From Microbacterium sp. Se63.02b (GTDB lineage: Bacteria; Actinomycetota; Actinomycetes; Actinomycetales; Microbacteriaceae): 64,000 nt of DNA. Numbering within the stretch: position 1 is the first letter of the stretch; each line of letters opens with the position of its first letter. The stretch lies in the NCBI RefSeq assembly GCF_014171575.1, contig NZ_CP050453.1, forward strand, positions 682,001 through 746,000. The letters run 5' to 3'. Position numbers and translations under genes: made by a program. Shown piece after piece: positions 53,562 to 61,921 of this stretch. A model generated the notes under the pieces. The model was not told the origin of the DNA. It was given only the letters and a program-made list of their open reading frames with translations, and searched no databases.

Positions 53562-53875
53562 TGTCGCCGGACGCACGATTCGATCCGCTCCGCCTGTCCG
53601 CGCTCAGCCATCGTTCCGCACCGAGCAGGCCGCCACCTCGCCCGTCGCGTGCGTACCGACTGCACCGCCGACTTGTGCGGTTAGGGATTGTGCTCCTGGC
53701 AGCCGGACCCGCGCTCGTCCTGATCCATCTGAGCACCGATACACAATACGGAAGCCACAATGGCACTTGGTGGACGTACACGGTGGCGAGCTACGACGTC
53801 GCCATCATCACCACGATCATCGGGGTAGCACTGGTCTGGCGATCGCCGCCGGCCTCCGATGAACGGCGTGAATGA
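53561..53875 (+). CDS. Small membrane protein
   Basis: 104 residues with an Arg/Pro/Ser-rich cytoplasmic head and two helices (VRLGIVLLAAGPALVLIHLS and VASYDVAIITTIIGVALVW). Coupled to the 37-residue membrane peptide by TGATG. Function unknown; last gene of the copper-side operon. Intact sequence ends abruptly at the scar region beginning 53.9 kb. Confidence 0.55.
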   Translation: MSPDARFDPLRLSALSHRSAPSRPPPRPSRAYRLHRRLVRLGIVLLAAGPALVLIHLSTDTQYGSHNGTWWTYTVASYDVAIITTIIGVALVWRSPPASDERRE

Positions 53876-53892
53876 CTGGCCGAATCGCGGCG

Positions 53893-54036
53893 TCAAGAGA
53901 CAGGGACATCCCAACGTCTCATGACCTTGTCGATCTCGACGAGGCCGGCGAAGCGGGCAACGTCGCGTCCACCCATGACGCGGTTCCGAGCGAGCTTCGC
54001 CGGGAACTGCTTCAGGGGAGGGATCTCGGTCTCGTG
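53893..54036 (-). pseudogene. C-terminal fragment of a GIY-YIG-type protein
   Basis: The minus strand from about 54036 reads QHETEIPPLKQFPAKLARNR, then VMGGRDVARFAGLVEIDKVM, RRWDVPVS and a stop at 53893-53895. It matches the C-terminal end (LNRIMGGRDVVKLAGLVGVDQVI) of the intact protein at 60196-61308. Only about 45 codons remain, so this is a partial duplicate or a remnant of a related gene. Confidence 0.7.
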
Positions 54037-54137
54037 TTGCGGCGAGGGTCTGGCGTTGAGCCTGGACGGTCGCCGCTAGCGCACGCCGGAACGGAGCCAC
54101 TGATCGTGTAGCAGTTGGCTCATCGCCACGCGTGGTG

Positions 54138-54326
54138 TCAGGTCACCGTGTCGAGCTCCACGCCGTAGTCATCGGCGTTCTGCGTTATCGGCACGAATAT
54201 CGAATCATCCCCGGCGTACTCAGCGAGCTCCGGCGGGCAATCGAGATCGCCGATCGAGAGCGCACGTTCAGGTGGCAAGAGATGGGCTTGTTCGAAGCCC
54301 TTGCCCGAGGGTCGACGATTCGGTAG
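54138..54326 (-). pseudogene. C-terminal fragment of an unidentified gene
   Basis: The minus strand reads RRPSGKGFEQAHLLPPERA, then LDCPPELAEYAGDDSIFVPI and QNADDYGVELDTVT to a TGA at 54138-54140. It has convincing coding character but no start codon before the break near 54326. No family recognised. Confidence 0.4.
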
Positions 54327-54431
54327 CCGTCAGCGAGACTGGCGGAGATCGAGGCCGAGGGCAGACTCGGACCGCAGATCATCGGCCCCTCGATTGCGGG
54401 GCATCCAGCTCAAGAAGGGCGGTATCCATGA
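54327..54431 (+). pseudogene. 3' end of a lost gene upstream of the glyoxalase gene
   Basis: SARLAEIEAEGRLGPQIIGP and AGHPAQEGRYP end in a TGA that overlaps the glyoxalase ATG (ATGA coupling). The frame is cut by a stop at the junction (54324-54326), so this gene's 5' end was removed. Together with the neighbouring fragment it dates the junction to about 54327. Confidence 0.4.
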
Positions 54432-54868
54432 CCGACGCATCCACTCCCCCAAGCGACACCGTCAACGATCTGACCAACCCACCCGTGCCGCCGGGAGCCT
54501 TGTTGCTGGAGCTCGTGCCGGTTCCGGTCACCGACATCGAACGAGCAAAGACCTTCTACCGAGACCAGCTCGGCTTTCGGCTCGACGTCGACATCAACCC
54601 AGAGCCCGGCGTCCGCATCGTCCAGCTCACGCCACCGGGTTCGGCATGCTCGATCACCCTGGCCGAGGGCCTGCCCACGCTCGACATGCCTCCGGGGACC
54701 CTGCGAGGGCTGCACCTGGTGGTCGCCGACATCGAGGCATCTCGTGCCGAACTGGTCGAGCGCGGCGTCGAGATCAGCGAGGTCGAGGACCTCGGCGGAG
54801 TGTTCTACGCCTTCTTCGCCGACCCCGACGGCAACACCTGGTGCCTGCAGCACATGCCCTGGCGATAG
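54428..54868 (+). CDS. Glyoxalase/VOC-family protein
   Basis: 146 residues. LELVPVPVTDIERAKTFYRD, LGFRLDVDINPEPGVRIVQL and GVFYAFFADPDGNTWCLQHM form the two VOC beta-alpha-beta modules; GNTW with a downstream metal ligand is typical of dioxygenase-like or antibiotic-resistance relatives. The substrate cannot be read. ATG 54428 overlaps the remnant's TGA. It converges tail to tail with lspA with no gap. Confidence 0.78.
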   Translation: MTDASTPPSDTVNDLTNPPVPPGALLLELVPVPVTDIERAKTFYRDQLGFRLDVDINPEPGVRIVQLTPPGSACSITLAEGLPTLDMPPGTLRGLHLVVADIEASRAELVERGVEISEVEDLGGVFYAFFADPDGNTWCLQHMPWR

Positions 54869-55387
54869 CTACGACGCCGGCGAGGGCGCCGGGGTCGGTT
54901 TGATGCGGCGGGTCGGCACACGCAGGAGGACGAGCGCGACAAGGTAGATGCCGCCGACGACGATCGCGATGTCGGCGACGTTGCCGATGAACAGATCGAA
55001 GTAGCCGATGAAGTCGATGACGCCACCGCGTGCCAGGCGGTCAGCGGCATGACTGATCGCACCGCCGAGGACCAGGCCCAGCCCGATTGCCCACCAGAGC
55101 GATCCCACCCGCCACAGGTAGACCGTGATGGCGACCGCGGCGGCAGCGGCGAGGAGTCCGAGCAGCCAGGTGAAGTCGGTGCCGAGGGAGAACGCGGCGC
55201 CACGGTTGACGGTGAGTTGGAACTCGAGAACCGGTGGCAGGACGTCCTTCGATTCTCCGCCCGAGAGCGCAGAGGCGGCCCAGATCTTGGTCCATTGGTC
55301 GACGGCGACGACGACCGCTGCGATGGCCAGCCCGGCGAGGAAGGACCAGCGCACTCCCGAGCGTCGGTTCGTGGTCGGTGACGTCAC
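54869..55387 (-). CDS. lspA: Lipoprotein signal peptidase II, third copy
   Basis: 172 residues, intact. VAVDQWTKIWAASAL, LTVNRGAAFSLGTD, GAISHAADRLARGG (first Asp; SHAADR as in the frameshifted copy) and VIDFIGYFDLFIGNVADIAI (second Asp). ATG 55387 follows GAAGAGGGAACTGCAC. It shows no coupling to metal genes and might be the housekeeping copy or a third acquired one. Confidence 0.85.
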   Translation of the reverse strand: MTSPTTNRRSGVRWSFLAGLAIAAVVVAVDQWTKIWAASALSGGESKDVLPPVLEFQLTVNRGAAFSLGTDFTWLLGLLAAAAAVAITVYLWRVGSLWWAIGLGLVLGGAISHAADRLARGGVIDFIGYFDLFIGNVADIAIVVGGIYLVALVLLRVPTRRIKPTPAPSPAS

Positions 55388-55496
55388 TGTGCAGTTCCCT
55401 CTTCGTGCGATAGCTCGTGCCGGGCCGGTTTTCGGTTACCGGCTTCACCAGACTATTCGCTGGGCTATGGCCGAGAGGTCAGGGCTTCGACGCCAG

Positions 55497-56120
55497 TCAC
55501 ACTTTCACGGGGAACGTCGCCAAGATGACCACACCGATGACAGCGAGAGTCAGGCCCAGAATGAAGAAGGTGCGCCGGCGCCATTCGGCGCGCTGGTTCT
55601 GGGACAGCGCCGCGAAGAACAGCACGAGCGCGAAGAGCACGGTGAGCAGAGCGTAGTTGTCTCCGCGCTGGTTGTTCACGAGTGCTTCGTCGAACTTGGC
55701 GTCCGCGCGCGCGTGCAGGTCTTCCGCTTCCTCGGTCCCCGGCGGAATGTACTCCTCCCTGGCGAGGGGCCCCTGGGATACGCGCCCCTCCGCCGTCCAG
55801 GCGTCGAACGCGATCCGGAACTCGTCCGTGAAGCGTTCCTCGATGAAGGTGACGAGTTCCTGGTCGTCGTCTGCGGTGGCGAGCACCCATTCGGTGTAGA
55901 TGGTCAGATCGTATTGGCGCGCCGCTTGGGCCCTGCTTTCGGCGGAGGCGGCCTGGACACGTGCGCTGGACGCTTGGCTGAAGGCGATAGACATCTCACC
56001 GCCCCATTTCGACGCCTCGAATCCGCACCATGCGGTGATGACCGCGGTTATGGACAGCAGCACCACCGTGGCCACCTCCAACCACCGGCCGGGATGAGTG
56101 ACTTTCTCGGTGGCGTCCAT
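55497..56120 (-). CDS. Hypothetical three-helix membrane protein
   Basis: 207 residues: helix WLEVATVVLLSITAVITAWC, a long charged extracytoplasmic or cytoplasmic region (AESRAQAARQYDLTIYTEWV and acidic helices), then two helices (YALLTVLFALVLFFAALS and FFILGLTLAVIGVVILAT). Resembles DUF4337-type proteins in layout, but I am not sure. Follows the alkylsulfatase gene by 12 bases on the same strand. Confidence 0.55.
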   Translation of the reverse strand: MDATEKVTHPGRWLEVATVVLLSITAVITAWCGFEASKWGGEMSIAFSQASSARVQAASAESRAQAARQYDLTIYTEWVLATADDDQELVTFIEERFTDEFRIAFDAWTAEGRVSQGPLAREEYIPPGTEEAEDLHARADAKFDEALVNNQRGDNYALLTVLFALVLFFAALSQNQRAEWRRRTFFILGLTLAVIGVVILATFPVKV

Positions 56121-56132
56121 GCGCGCCGTCTT

Positions 56133-58001
56133 TTAGGGCAGCACGATCTCGAATGCCGGGTCTCCGGGGGTCAGTACGCCGAGCAACTGCTTCAGGACGC
56201 CGAGGTCGCCGCGCACGTCCAGGCCCTCGGCGTCGAGGTCTCCGCCGGCGAGGCGGATGAGCCGCTCCTTGGTGAGGGTGAGATGCAGTGCGGCATCTGT
56301 GGCGGGTTCGCGCTCGACGTAGACGAGCACGCCGTTGCGGAGCGTGACGTGGAACGAGCGGTCGAGATCACTGAGTGTGATGTCGAATCCGAGGTCGAGG
56401 TCCCAGGCGCGCGGGCCGTCGACGGTGATCGCGACGGCATCGAACAGCTGTTCCGGGGTGAGCTGCGCTCGGATGGCTGGGGCGTTGGTCACGGTCGGGG
56501 TACCGAAGTTTCCCTCGCGCAGTTCGGTCGCCCCGGAGAGGAAGAAGTTGCGCCAGGTGCCGTTCTCAGCGCCGTAGCCGAGCTGCTCGAGGGTGTCGGC
56601 GTAGAGCGCCTTCGCTTCCGCATTGTTCTCCTCGGTGAAGACCGCGTGGTCGAGCAGTGTGGCCGCCCAGCGGAAGTCTCCCGAGTCGAAGGCGGCGCGG
56701 GCGAGCTCGAGGACCCGGTCGATGCCTCCGATCGCGTCGACGTAGCGCTTCGCCTGCTCCTTCGGCGCGTGCGGCCAGAGCCGAGCCGGGTTCCCGTCGA
56801 ACCAGCCCATGTACCGCTGGTAGATGGCCTTTACGTTGTGGCTGACCGAGCCGTAGTAGCCGCGGGCGTGCCAGGCGTTCTCGAGCGCGGGCGGCAGCTG
56901 GATCGCCTCGGCGATCTCGGCGCCCTGCATGCCCTGGTTCAGCATCCGCAGCGTCTGGTCGTGCAGGTACCCGTACAGGTCCCGCTGCAGACCGAGGAAC
57001 TCACGGATCTCCGCGTTGCCCCAGGTCGGCCAGTGGTGCGAGGTGAACACGACTTCGGCGTCGTCGCCGTAACGCTCGATGGCCTCGGTGAGGTACTGCG
57101 ACCACACGTGCGGATCCCGCACGACCGCGCCCCGCAGGGTGAGCAGGTTGTGCAGCGTGTGCGTGGCGTTCTCCGCCATGCACAGCGCCCGGTACTTCGG
57201 GAAGTAGAAGTGCATCTCGCTGGGCGCCTCGGTGCCCGGCGCCATCTGGAATTCGATCTCCAGCCCGTCGACGGTGTGGGTCTGCCCCGTCTCGGTGATC
57301 TCCAGCGTCGGCGCGAGCAGGGTCGCCTCCCCGGTCGACGTCGTCTGTCCGAGACCGGCGCCGACTGCCCCCTGCGGGCCGCGTGCGAGTGCCGCGCCGT
57401 ACATGTACCCGGCGCGCCGGCCCATCGCGGTGCCCGCGTAGACGTTCTCTGCCACCGCGTGCTCGACCATGCCCGCGGGGACGATGATCTCGACCCCCGC
57501 GTCGACGTCGGCCTGTGAGACGATGCCCTGCACGCCGCCGAAGTGGTCGATGTGAGAGTGGGTGTGGATGACAGCGGTGATCTTGCGGTCACCGCGGTGA
57601 CGCCGGTAGAGCGCCATCGCCGCGGCTGCGGTCTCCTTCGAGATCAGCGGGTCGATCACGATCACGCCGGTGTCGCCCTCGACGAATGACATCACCGACA
57701 GGTCGAGCCCGCGGATCTGGTACAGGCCGGGCACGACCTCGAACAGGCCGTGCTTGGCGACCAGCGTGCTCTGGCGCCACAGGCTCGGGTTCACCGTCTC
57801 CGGAGCATCACCCTGCAAGAAGTCATAGGTGGACGCGTCCCAGATGATATCGCCGGCGGCGTTGCGGATCGCAGGCTCGTCTAGCGTGCCGATGAATCCT
57901 CGCTCGGCCGCCGCGAGATCCCGCTCATCGTCGAACGGGAGCCGTGCCTGCAGCTCTGCCTGCTGTTGCCGGATGGTCTCTGATGCGTCGCGCTGACCCA
58001 T
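56133..58001 (-). CDS. Alkyl/aryl-sulfatase (SdsA1/YjcS-type metallo-hydrolase)
   Basis: 622 residues. Metallo-beta-lactamase domain with THSHIDHFGGVQGIV (HxHxDH, binuclear Zn), ENATHTLHNLLTLRG and TSHHWPTWGNAEI; then a helical dimerisation domain (ALENAWHARGYYGSVSHNVK) and a C-terminal SCP2-like domain (LTPEQLFDAVAITVDG). It hydrolyses alkyl sulfates such as SDS. No signal peptide at ATG 58001 (MGQRDASETIRQQQ), which follows GACGGGAGCACC; the longer frame adds 34 unlikely residues. Confidence 0.9.
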   Translation of the reverse strand: MGQRDASETIRQQQAELQARLPFDDERDLAAAERGFIGTLDEPAIRNAAGDIIWDASTYDFLQGDAPETVNPSLWRQSTLVAKHGLFEVVPGLYQIRGLDLSVMSFVEGDTGVIVIDPLISKETAAAAMALYRRHRGDRKITAVIHTHSHIDHFGGVQGIVSQADVDAGVEIIVPAGMVEHAVAENVYAGTAMGRRAGYMYGAALARGPQGAVGAGLGQTTSTGEATLLAPTLEITETGQTHTVDGLEIEFQMAPGTEAPSEMHFYFPKYRALCMAENATHTLHNLLTLRGAVVRDPHVWSQYLTEAIERYGDDAEVVFTSHHWPTWGNAEIREFLGLQRDLYGYLHDQTLRMLNQGMQGAEIAEAIQLPPALENAWHARGYYGSVSHNVKAIYQRYMGWFDGNPARLWPHAPKEQAKRYVDAIGGIDRVLELARAAFDSGDFRWAATLLDHAVFTEENNAEAKALYADTLEQLGYGAENGTWRNFFLSGATELREGNFGTPTVTNAPAIRAQLTPEQLFDAVAITVDGPRAWDLDLGFDITLSDLDRSFHVTLRNGVLVYVEREPATDAALHLTLTKERLIRLAGGDLDAEGLDVRGDLGVLKQLLGVLTPGDPAFEIVLP

Positions 58002-58267
58002 GATGGTGCTCCCGTCTCCGAAGAACAGTTCACGACGAGTCTTGCGGTCACGAAAGACGGTGACAACCACCTTTCGTCTGAACCTTGTGCCGGCCGCTGT
58101 CACGCGGCATCCTGAGGTATCGGATCACCGCGGGCCCCCGCGGGTGTCCGGTTCTGGGGACGAGGCTGGGGAGGCCTCACGCGGGATGCCTCATGGGTGG
58201 CGACTCCCTCGGTCGCACGTGCGGCATCCCGCACACCCGGACGGACGCTGGCTGATACCGTCGGCGC

Positions 58268-58909
58268 ATGCCCCGACGTATGGCGGACCCTGAGTTTCGA
58301 CAGCAGCAGTGGGACGATCGCTATGCGCTGCACATCGCGCCGGTCAACGAGTACGTCGACGAACTGCGTGAGGTCGGCCGCGGGTGGGCGCCGTACGTCG
58401 CGCCCCTTCATGGTGGAGTCGAAGCGCGGGTGCTGAGCATTCTTCGCGATCCAGGGCCCGCGACGCAGGACGGCAAGGGTTCGGGCTTCATCTGCGTCGA
58501 GAACAACGACGGCAGCGCCGAGCTTCAGGCGGTCCTGCTCGAGCAAGCAGCGCTATCTCCGTACGAGCTGCTGCCGTGGAATGCGTACCCCTGGTACATC
58601 AACCGCGCCCCGAAGGCGGCTGAGCTGGATGCCGGCGTCCAGACGATCCTGCACCTGCTGGAACTCGCGCCGAGGCTGAAGGTCGTGCTACTCCAGGGTG
58701 GTGATGCGGATCACGCCTGGCGCCGGTTGCTTAGGCAGTCCCCTGAGATCGAGCGTGAGCGGGGTCTCACCGTCGTTCGGACGTTTCACCCTTCGCCGCA
58801 GGCTCTCTTCGTGCGGGATCTCGAGGAGAGAGCTGCACGCGTAAAGCGACGAGCCGACGCGTTCGTCGAGGTGGCAGGTCTGCTCGAGCCCGTGCGATCG
58901 ACGCCATGA
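58268..58909 (+). CDS. Uracil-DNA glycosylase-superfamily protein
   Basis: 213 residues. YELLPWNAYPWYINRAP resembles UDG motif A with the Asn replacing the catalytic Asp, and TVVRTFHPSPQALFVRD is motif B (HPSP). It may remove uracil from DNA or be an inactive relative. ATG 58268 is first of two close starts (58280 is the second); no clear ribosome binding site. 58002-58267 upstream holds no gene. Confidence 0.65.
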   Translation: MPRRMADPEFRQQQWDDRYALHIAPVNEYVDELREVGRGWAPYVAPLHGGVEARVLSILRDPGPATQDGKGSGFICVENNDGSAELQAVLLEQAALSPYELLPWNAYPWYINRAPKAAELDAGVQTILHLLELAPRLKVVLLQGGDADHAWRRLLRQSPEIERERGLTVVRTFHPSPQALFVRDLEERAARVKRRADAFVEVAGLLEPVRSTP

Positions 58910-58934
58910 CGGGCACGGGGAGCTCGCCACGCGA

Positions 58935-58971
58935 GCGCTGATGACCGTCCGGTAACGATGGTCATCAGCGC
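58935..58971 (+). terminator. Hairpin terminator after the UDG-like gene
   Basis: GCGCTGATGACC (58935-58946) and GGTCATCAGCGC (58960-58971) are exact complements around a 13-base loop, followed by CTTT. Confidence 0.75.
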
Positions 58972-59057
58972 CTTTCGCGTCTCGCACTGAGAACCGAAGG
59001 TGTCAGTAGGCGCTGATACGGTCAGCGTCGACATCAACCTGCTCGGAGAGGCATCCC

Positions 59058-59546
59058 TTGAACATCACAGCACCCAAGCTCGGCGCGACCATCGCACTTC
59101 TGGCACTCCTCGGCATCAGCGCCGTGGGGTGCGCATCTCCCGAACCGTCCAGCTCGTCGTCTGGCGGCGAGTCCTCCTCGTCCGAGACCGAGCAGGTCCA
59201 GGAGGAGGAAGCTCCGGAGCCGGTGAGTCTGGAGGGCTCCTGGAAGCAGAACAACTCCAACTCCGAGGACGCGTGGCAGGAGGCCACGATCACCGGTGAC
59301 ACGATCGAGGTCCACTGGGTCGCCGACGGCGGTGACACGAAGTCGCTGTACTGGGCCGGCACCGTCGAGGTCCCGGCAGAGGGCGACTCGTTCACCTTCG
59401 ATTCGGCGAACGACACGTCCAAGACCGAGTCCTCGATCATGGCATCGAGCGACGCGACCAAGACGTTCACGTACGAGAACGACGAGCTCAGCTACGAGGT
59501 CACCGCGATGGGCACCACGATGACCGTGCGCCTCAGCCGCGAGTAA
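59058..59546 (+). CDS. Hypothetical lipoprotein
   Basis: 162 residues. TTG 59058 has GGAGAGG seven bases upstream. Signal and lipobox ISAVGCASP, a Ser/Glu-rich tether, then LEGSWKQNNSNSEDAWQEAT and strand-rich sequence (TIEVHWVADGGDTKSLYWAG), resembling small lipocalin-like or META-type domains. Function unknown. Followed by a strong terminator. Confidence 0.7.
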   Translation: MNITAPKLGATIALLALLGISAVGCASPEPSSSSSGGESSSSETEQVQEEEAPEPVSLEGSWKQNNSNSEDAWQEATITGDTIEVHWVADGGDTKSLYWAGTVEVPAEGDSFTFDSANDTSKTESSIMASSDATKTFTYENDELSYEVTAMGTTMTVRLSRE

Positions 59547-59567
59547 GCACTTCGCTCACTAGTCGGC

Positions 59568-59602
59568 ACAGCCCCCACGCTCTCGGAGCGAATGGGGGCT
59601 GT
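59568..59602 (+). terminator. Hairpin terminator after the lipoprotein gene
   Basis: ACAGCCCCC (59568-59576) pairs with GGGGGCTGT (59594-59602), with a nested CGCTC/GAGCG stem; TCTGTT follows. Confidence 0.8.
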
Positions 59603-59722
59603 TCTGTTGCAGTTGGTGGCTCGTTCCAGGCGAGTCCCGACGGACACATGGTGTCGCGAATCTTCAAGCACGCTGGTTCTCGCGCCCCGTAACGTCGAAG
59701 CCATGACAGGAAGAGGACACCG

Positions 59723-60136
59723 TTGAGCGCGTTGATGGGCGAAGAGATCAGGACCGCGGAGGTCAGTGGCGACATGAGGACGGCAAGAGGAACGTTCGAG
59801 GTGTCGCTCGAGCCCGCGGAGCACGATCAGGCGGGCATCCGCCGAATGGTCATCACCAAGACATGGCGGGGTGACCTTGCCGGGCAGGGGGCCGGGACGA
59901 TGCTCGCAGCTGGCGATCCGGCAACCGGAAAGGCGGGCTATGTCGCCGTGGAAACCGTTGACGGCGAGCTCGACGGGTTGCGCGGAGGCTTCGCGTTCCA
60001 GCAGTTCGGAACGATGACGGCACCCGACCAACAGCTGCGCTACGAGATCGTGCCCGGCTCGGGAACCGCGGACCTGGCAGGAATCACCGGAACGCTCGAC
60101 CTCGAGATCATCGACGGGAACACCGCTACCTGTTGA
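59723..60136 (+). CDS. DUF3224-family protein
   Basis: 137 residues. YVAVETVDGELDGLRGGFAF, QQFGTMTAP and VPGSGTADLAGITGTLDLEI are the DUF3224 signatures, an eight-stranded barrel-like fold (allene-oxide-cyclase-like) of unknown role. TTG 59723 after AGAGGACACC; ATG 59735 is the alternative. Confidence 0.8.
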   Translation: MSALMGEEIRTAEVSGDMRTARGTFEVSLEPAEHDQAGIRRMVITKTWRGDLAGQGAGTMLAAGDPATGKAGYVAVETVDGELDGLRGGFAFQQFGTMTAPDQQLRYEIVPGSGTADLAGITGTLDLEIIDGNTATC

Positions 60137-60195
60137 CCTACGCGCTGAGCTGACAGCACGGGTGAAGCGCAAGCGGCTCGCCTGTTGAAGGTGTC

Positions 60196-61308
60196 TCAGG
60201 CCTGACTGAGATTGCTCGCGGCTTCAGTCTGCTGGTCAGGCGCGGCGGCGTCGAAGACGCGCGTTCTGATGACCTGGTCGACGCCGACGAGGCCGGCGAG
60301 CTTCACTACATCGCGGCCGCCCATGATGCGGTTCAACATGAACTGCGGCGGGAAGAGGTCCAGCAGCGGGTTCTCACCGTCGAACGACCGCGAGGTCCTG
60401 GCGGCGAAGATGCGCGTGGTGTCGAGAGCTCTGAAGCTGTCGATCGAGAGGATGGACGTTCGGGGATCGGGCCAGATCAACCGGTCCAGAGGCTTCGCAC
60501 CGGTCCAGTGCTGCTTGATGCGCTTCATCACTCCGACCGAGGCGTTCGTCGCGCCGACATACGCCTGGCGGTACTCGTCGAGCACCATGACGTAGAGGCC
60601 GGGCACCCCATCCCACTTCGTGAGATCGGTGACCTCGGTCATGCCCGGTTGGCTGGTGATTGCCGCCTGCAGCGCGGCATCGAACTCGGCAGTGTCGAGG
60701 GAGGCGAAGTGCGCCATGTTGAGGTCGTAGTTCGCCAGTGCCAGCTCCTGGAGGAACGAGCACCATGCGTCTGTGTAGATGCGGTGGTCGGGGTCCTCGT
60801 ATCTGTCGTCGATCGCGTCCCAGAGATACGGGTCCTCCTCGCGGTACCAGCGTTGCAGGGAGGAGCGCTTGTTGATCCGGGCGTAGGTCTCGCGCGACAT
60901 GCGGAGGCCGAGCTCGCGGCTGCCGCGGACCTTGAGTCCGAAGTGCACGGCGCTTTCGACCGGACTGGTGCCTGCTCGGCGACCACGCTGCGACGAGACG
61001 GCGACCCCCCAGATCTTCCGGGCTGGTCGCGGATGCCACCGGTGCCAGAAGAGCACGTGACCGGAGTCGACGAGCATCTGCAGGGACGCGTTCGCGTCGG
61101 CGCCGATGTCGACGTTGAAGATCCGCGCAGGGTCGAACTCGAGATGCTCGCCCTCGGGGATGATGCTCTGCTGGTTCAGCTCCCACGGATCAGCATCGAG
61201 CACTAGGTAGCCGGAGTCAGTCAGCTCTCGTCGCAGCTGTGCAGCGTGCTCGGTCGACGGCGCCCAGACGAGTGTCTCGCGCGGAGTAGCGGTGATCTCG
61301 AGTTCCAC
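60196..61308 (-). CDS. GIY-YIG-domain protein
   Basis: 370 residues from GTG 61308 (VELEITATPRETLVWAPSTE). The N-terminal half contains VLDADPWELN, and HRWHPRPARKIWGVAVS, not recognised. At about residue 245-275 VPGLYVMVLDEYRQAYVGAT is the GIY-YIG core (GLYVM...AYVG), and the end carries NRIMGGRDVVKLAGLVGVDQ. Possibly a nuclease; the upstream gene is another GIY-YIG protein, eight bases away. A 45-codon relative of its C-terminus is at 53893-54036. Confidence 0.6.
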   Translation of the reverse strand: MELEITATPRETLVWAPSTEHAAQLRRELTDSGYLVLDADPWELNQQSIIPEGEHLEFDPARIFNVDIGADANASLQMLVDSGHVLFWHRWHPRPARKIWGVAVSSQRGRRAGTSPVESAVHFGLKVRGSRELGLRMSRETYARINKRSSLQRWYREEDPYLWDAIDDRYEDPDHRIYTDAWCSFLQELALANYDLNMAHFASLDTAEFDAALQAAITSQPGMTEVTDLTKWDGVPGLYVMVLDEYRQAYVGATNASVGVMKRIKQHWTGAKPLDRLIWPDPRTSILSIDSFRALDTTRIFAARTSRSFDGENPLLDLFPPQFMLNRIMGGRDVVKLAGLVGVDQVIRTRVFDAAAPDQQTEAASNLSQA

Positions 61309-61316
61309 GATGGCGT

Positions 61317-61921
61317 TCAGCCCTCGGGGCGCCACGCGGCGGCCTCGGCGGCCATCGCGGCTCGAGCAGCCGAGAGCCGGGGAGCCTGCCGGGGTTCTTG
61401 TCCAAGTTGATCGGTGGTGTGAGGCGCACGATGACGCTGGTCTCGACGTCGCCGAGCGGGACCCGCATGTCCGCTGGCGCCGGCCAGACAGAGAGCTGGA
61501 GGCGCGCGTGCATCCACTCGTTGAGGCGTGCGTCGCCGCCGTCGGCAAGGGCGTAGTTCGCGAAGCGCTCCGGCTTCGCGAGGTTGCGCGGGACCGCATG
61601 CAGATCGAGGAAGTCGCGCAGGAGGGCGGCGAACGACCGCCGGACCGTGGACCCGCCGGTGCGGGGCTTGGACTTCGGGTTCGTGGCGAAGTGACCGTTC
61701 AGGTCGCGCGAGACCAGGCTCTCCTCGGCCTTGCCGACGTACAGGGGATGATCCGGAGCCGGCTCAAGCTGGAGATCCCGCCAGGCCTGCTCGTCGCCGT
61801 AGATGGCGTACAGTCCGGGACGGGCGGGGACGAGTTGCGCGGCCTCCATGATCGCCCAGCGCTCTCCGGTGAGCGCGGCGACGGCAGGATTGGTGAGGTC
61901 GTGCAGGGAGTCAGCGCTCAC
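61317..61921 (-). pseudogene. GIY-YIG nuclease-like protein, frameshifted near its end
   Basis: About 200 residues. ATG 61921 opens MSADSLHDLTNPAVAALTGE; PGLYAIYGDEQAWRDLQLEP, then HPLYVGKAEESLVSRDLNGH, is a good GIY-YIG core (GLYAIY, LYVGKA, Arg in the third motif). After INLDKNPGRLP the frame must shift at the CCCCGG near 61380 to give LSAARAAMAAEAAAWRPEG and a stop at 61317-61319. ATGA-coupled to the 65-residue gene upstream. Confidence 0.6.

Noticed and set aside
53872..54111. A 79-residue plus-strand ORF overlapping the small membrane protein by four bases
   Set aside because: The opposite strand carries a clear fragment of the GIY-YIG protein, so this frame is its shadow despite the ATGA overlap.
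55125..57518. A 797-codon open frame on the plus strand opposite the alkylsulfatase and lspA
   Set aside because: It is the antisense shadow of genes with clear motifs; its translation is Arg/Glu/Gly-rich without any domain.
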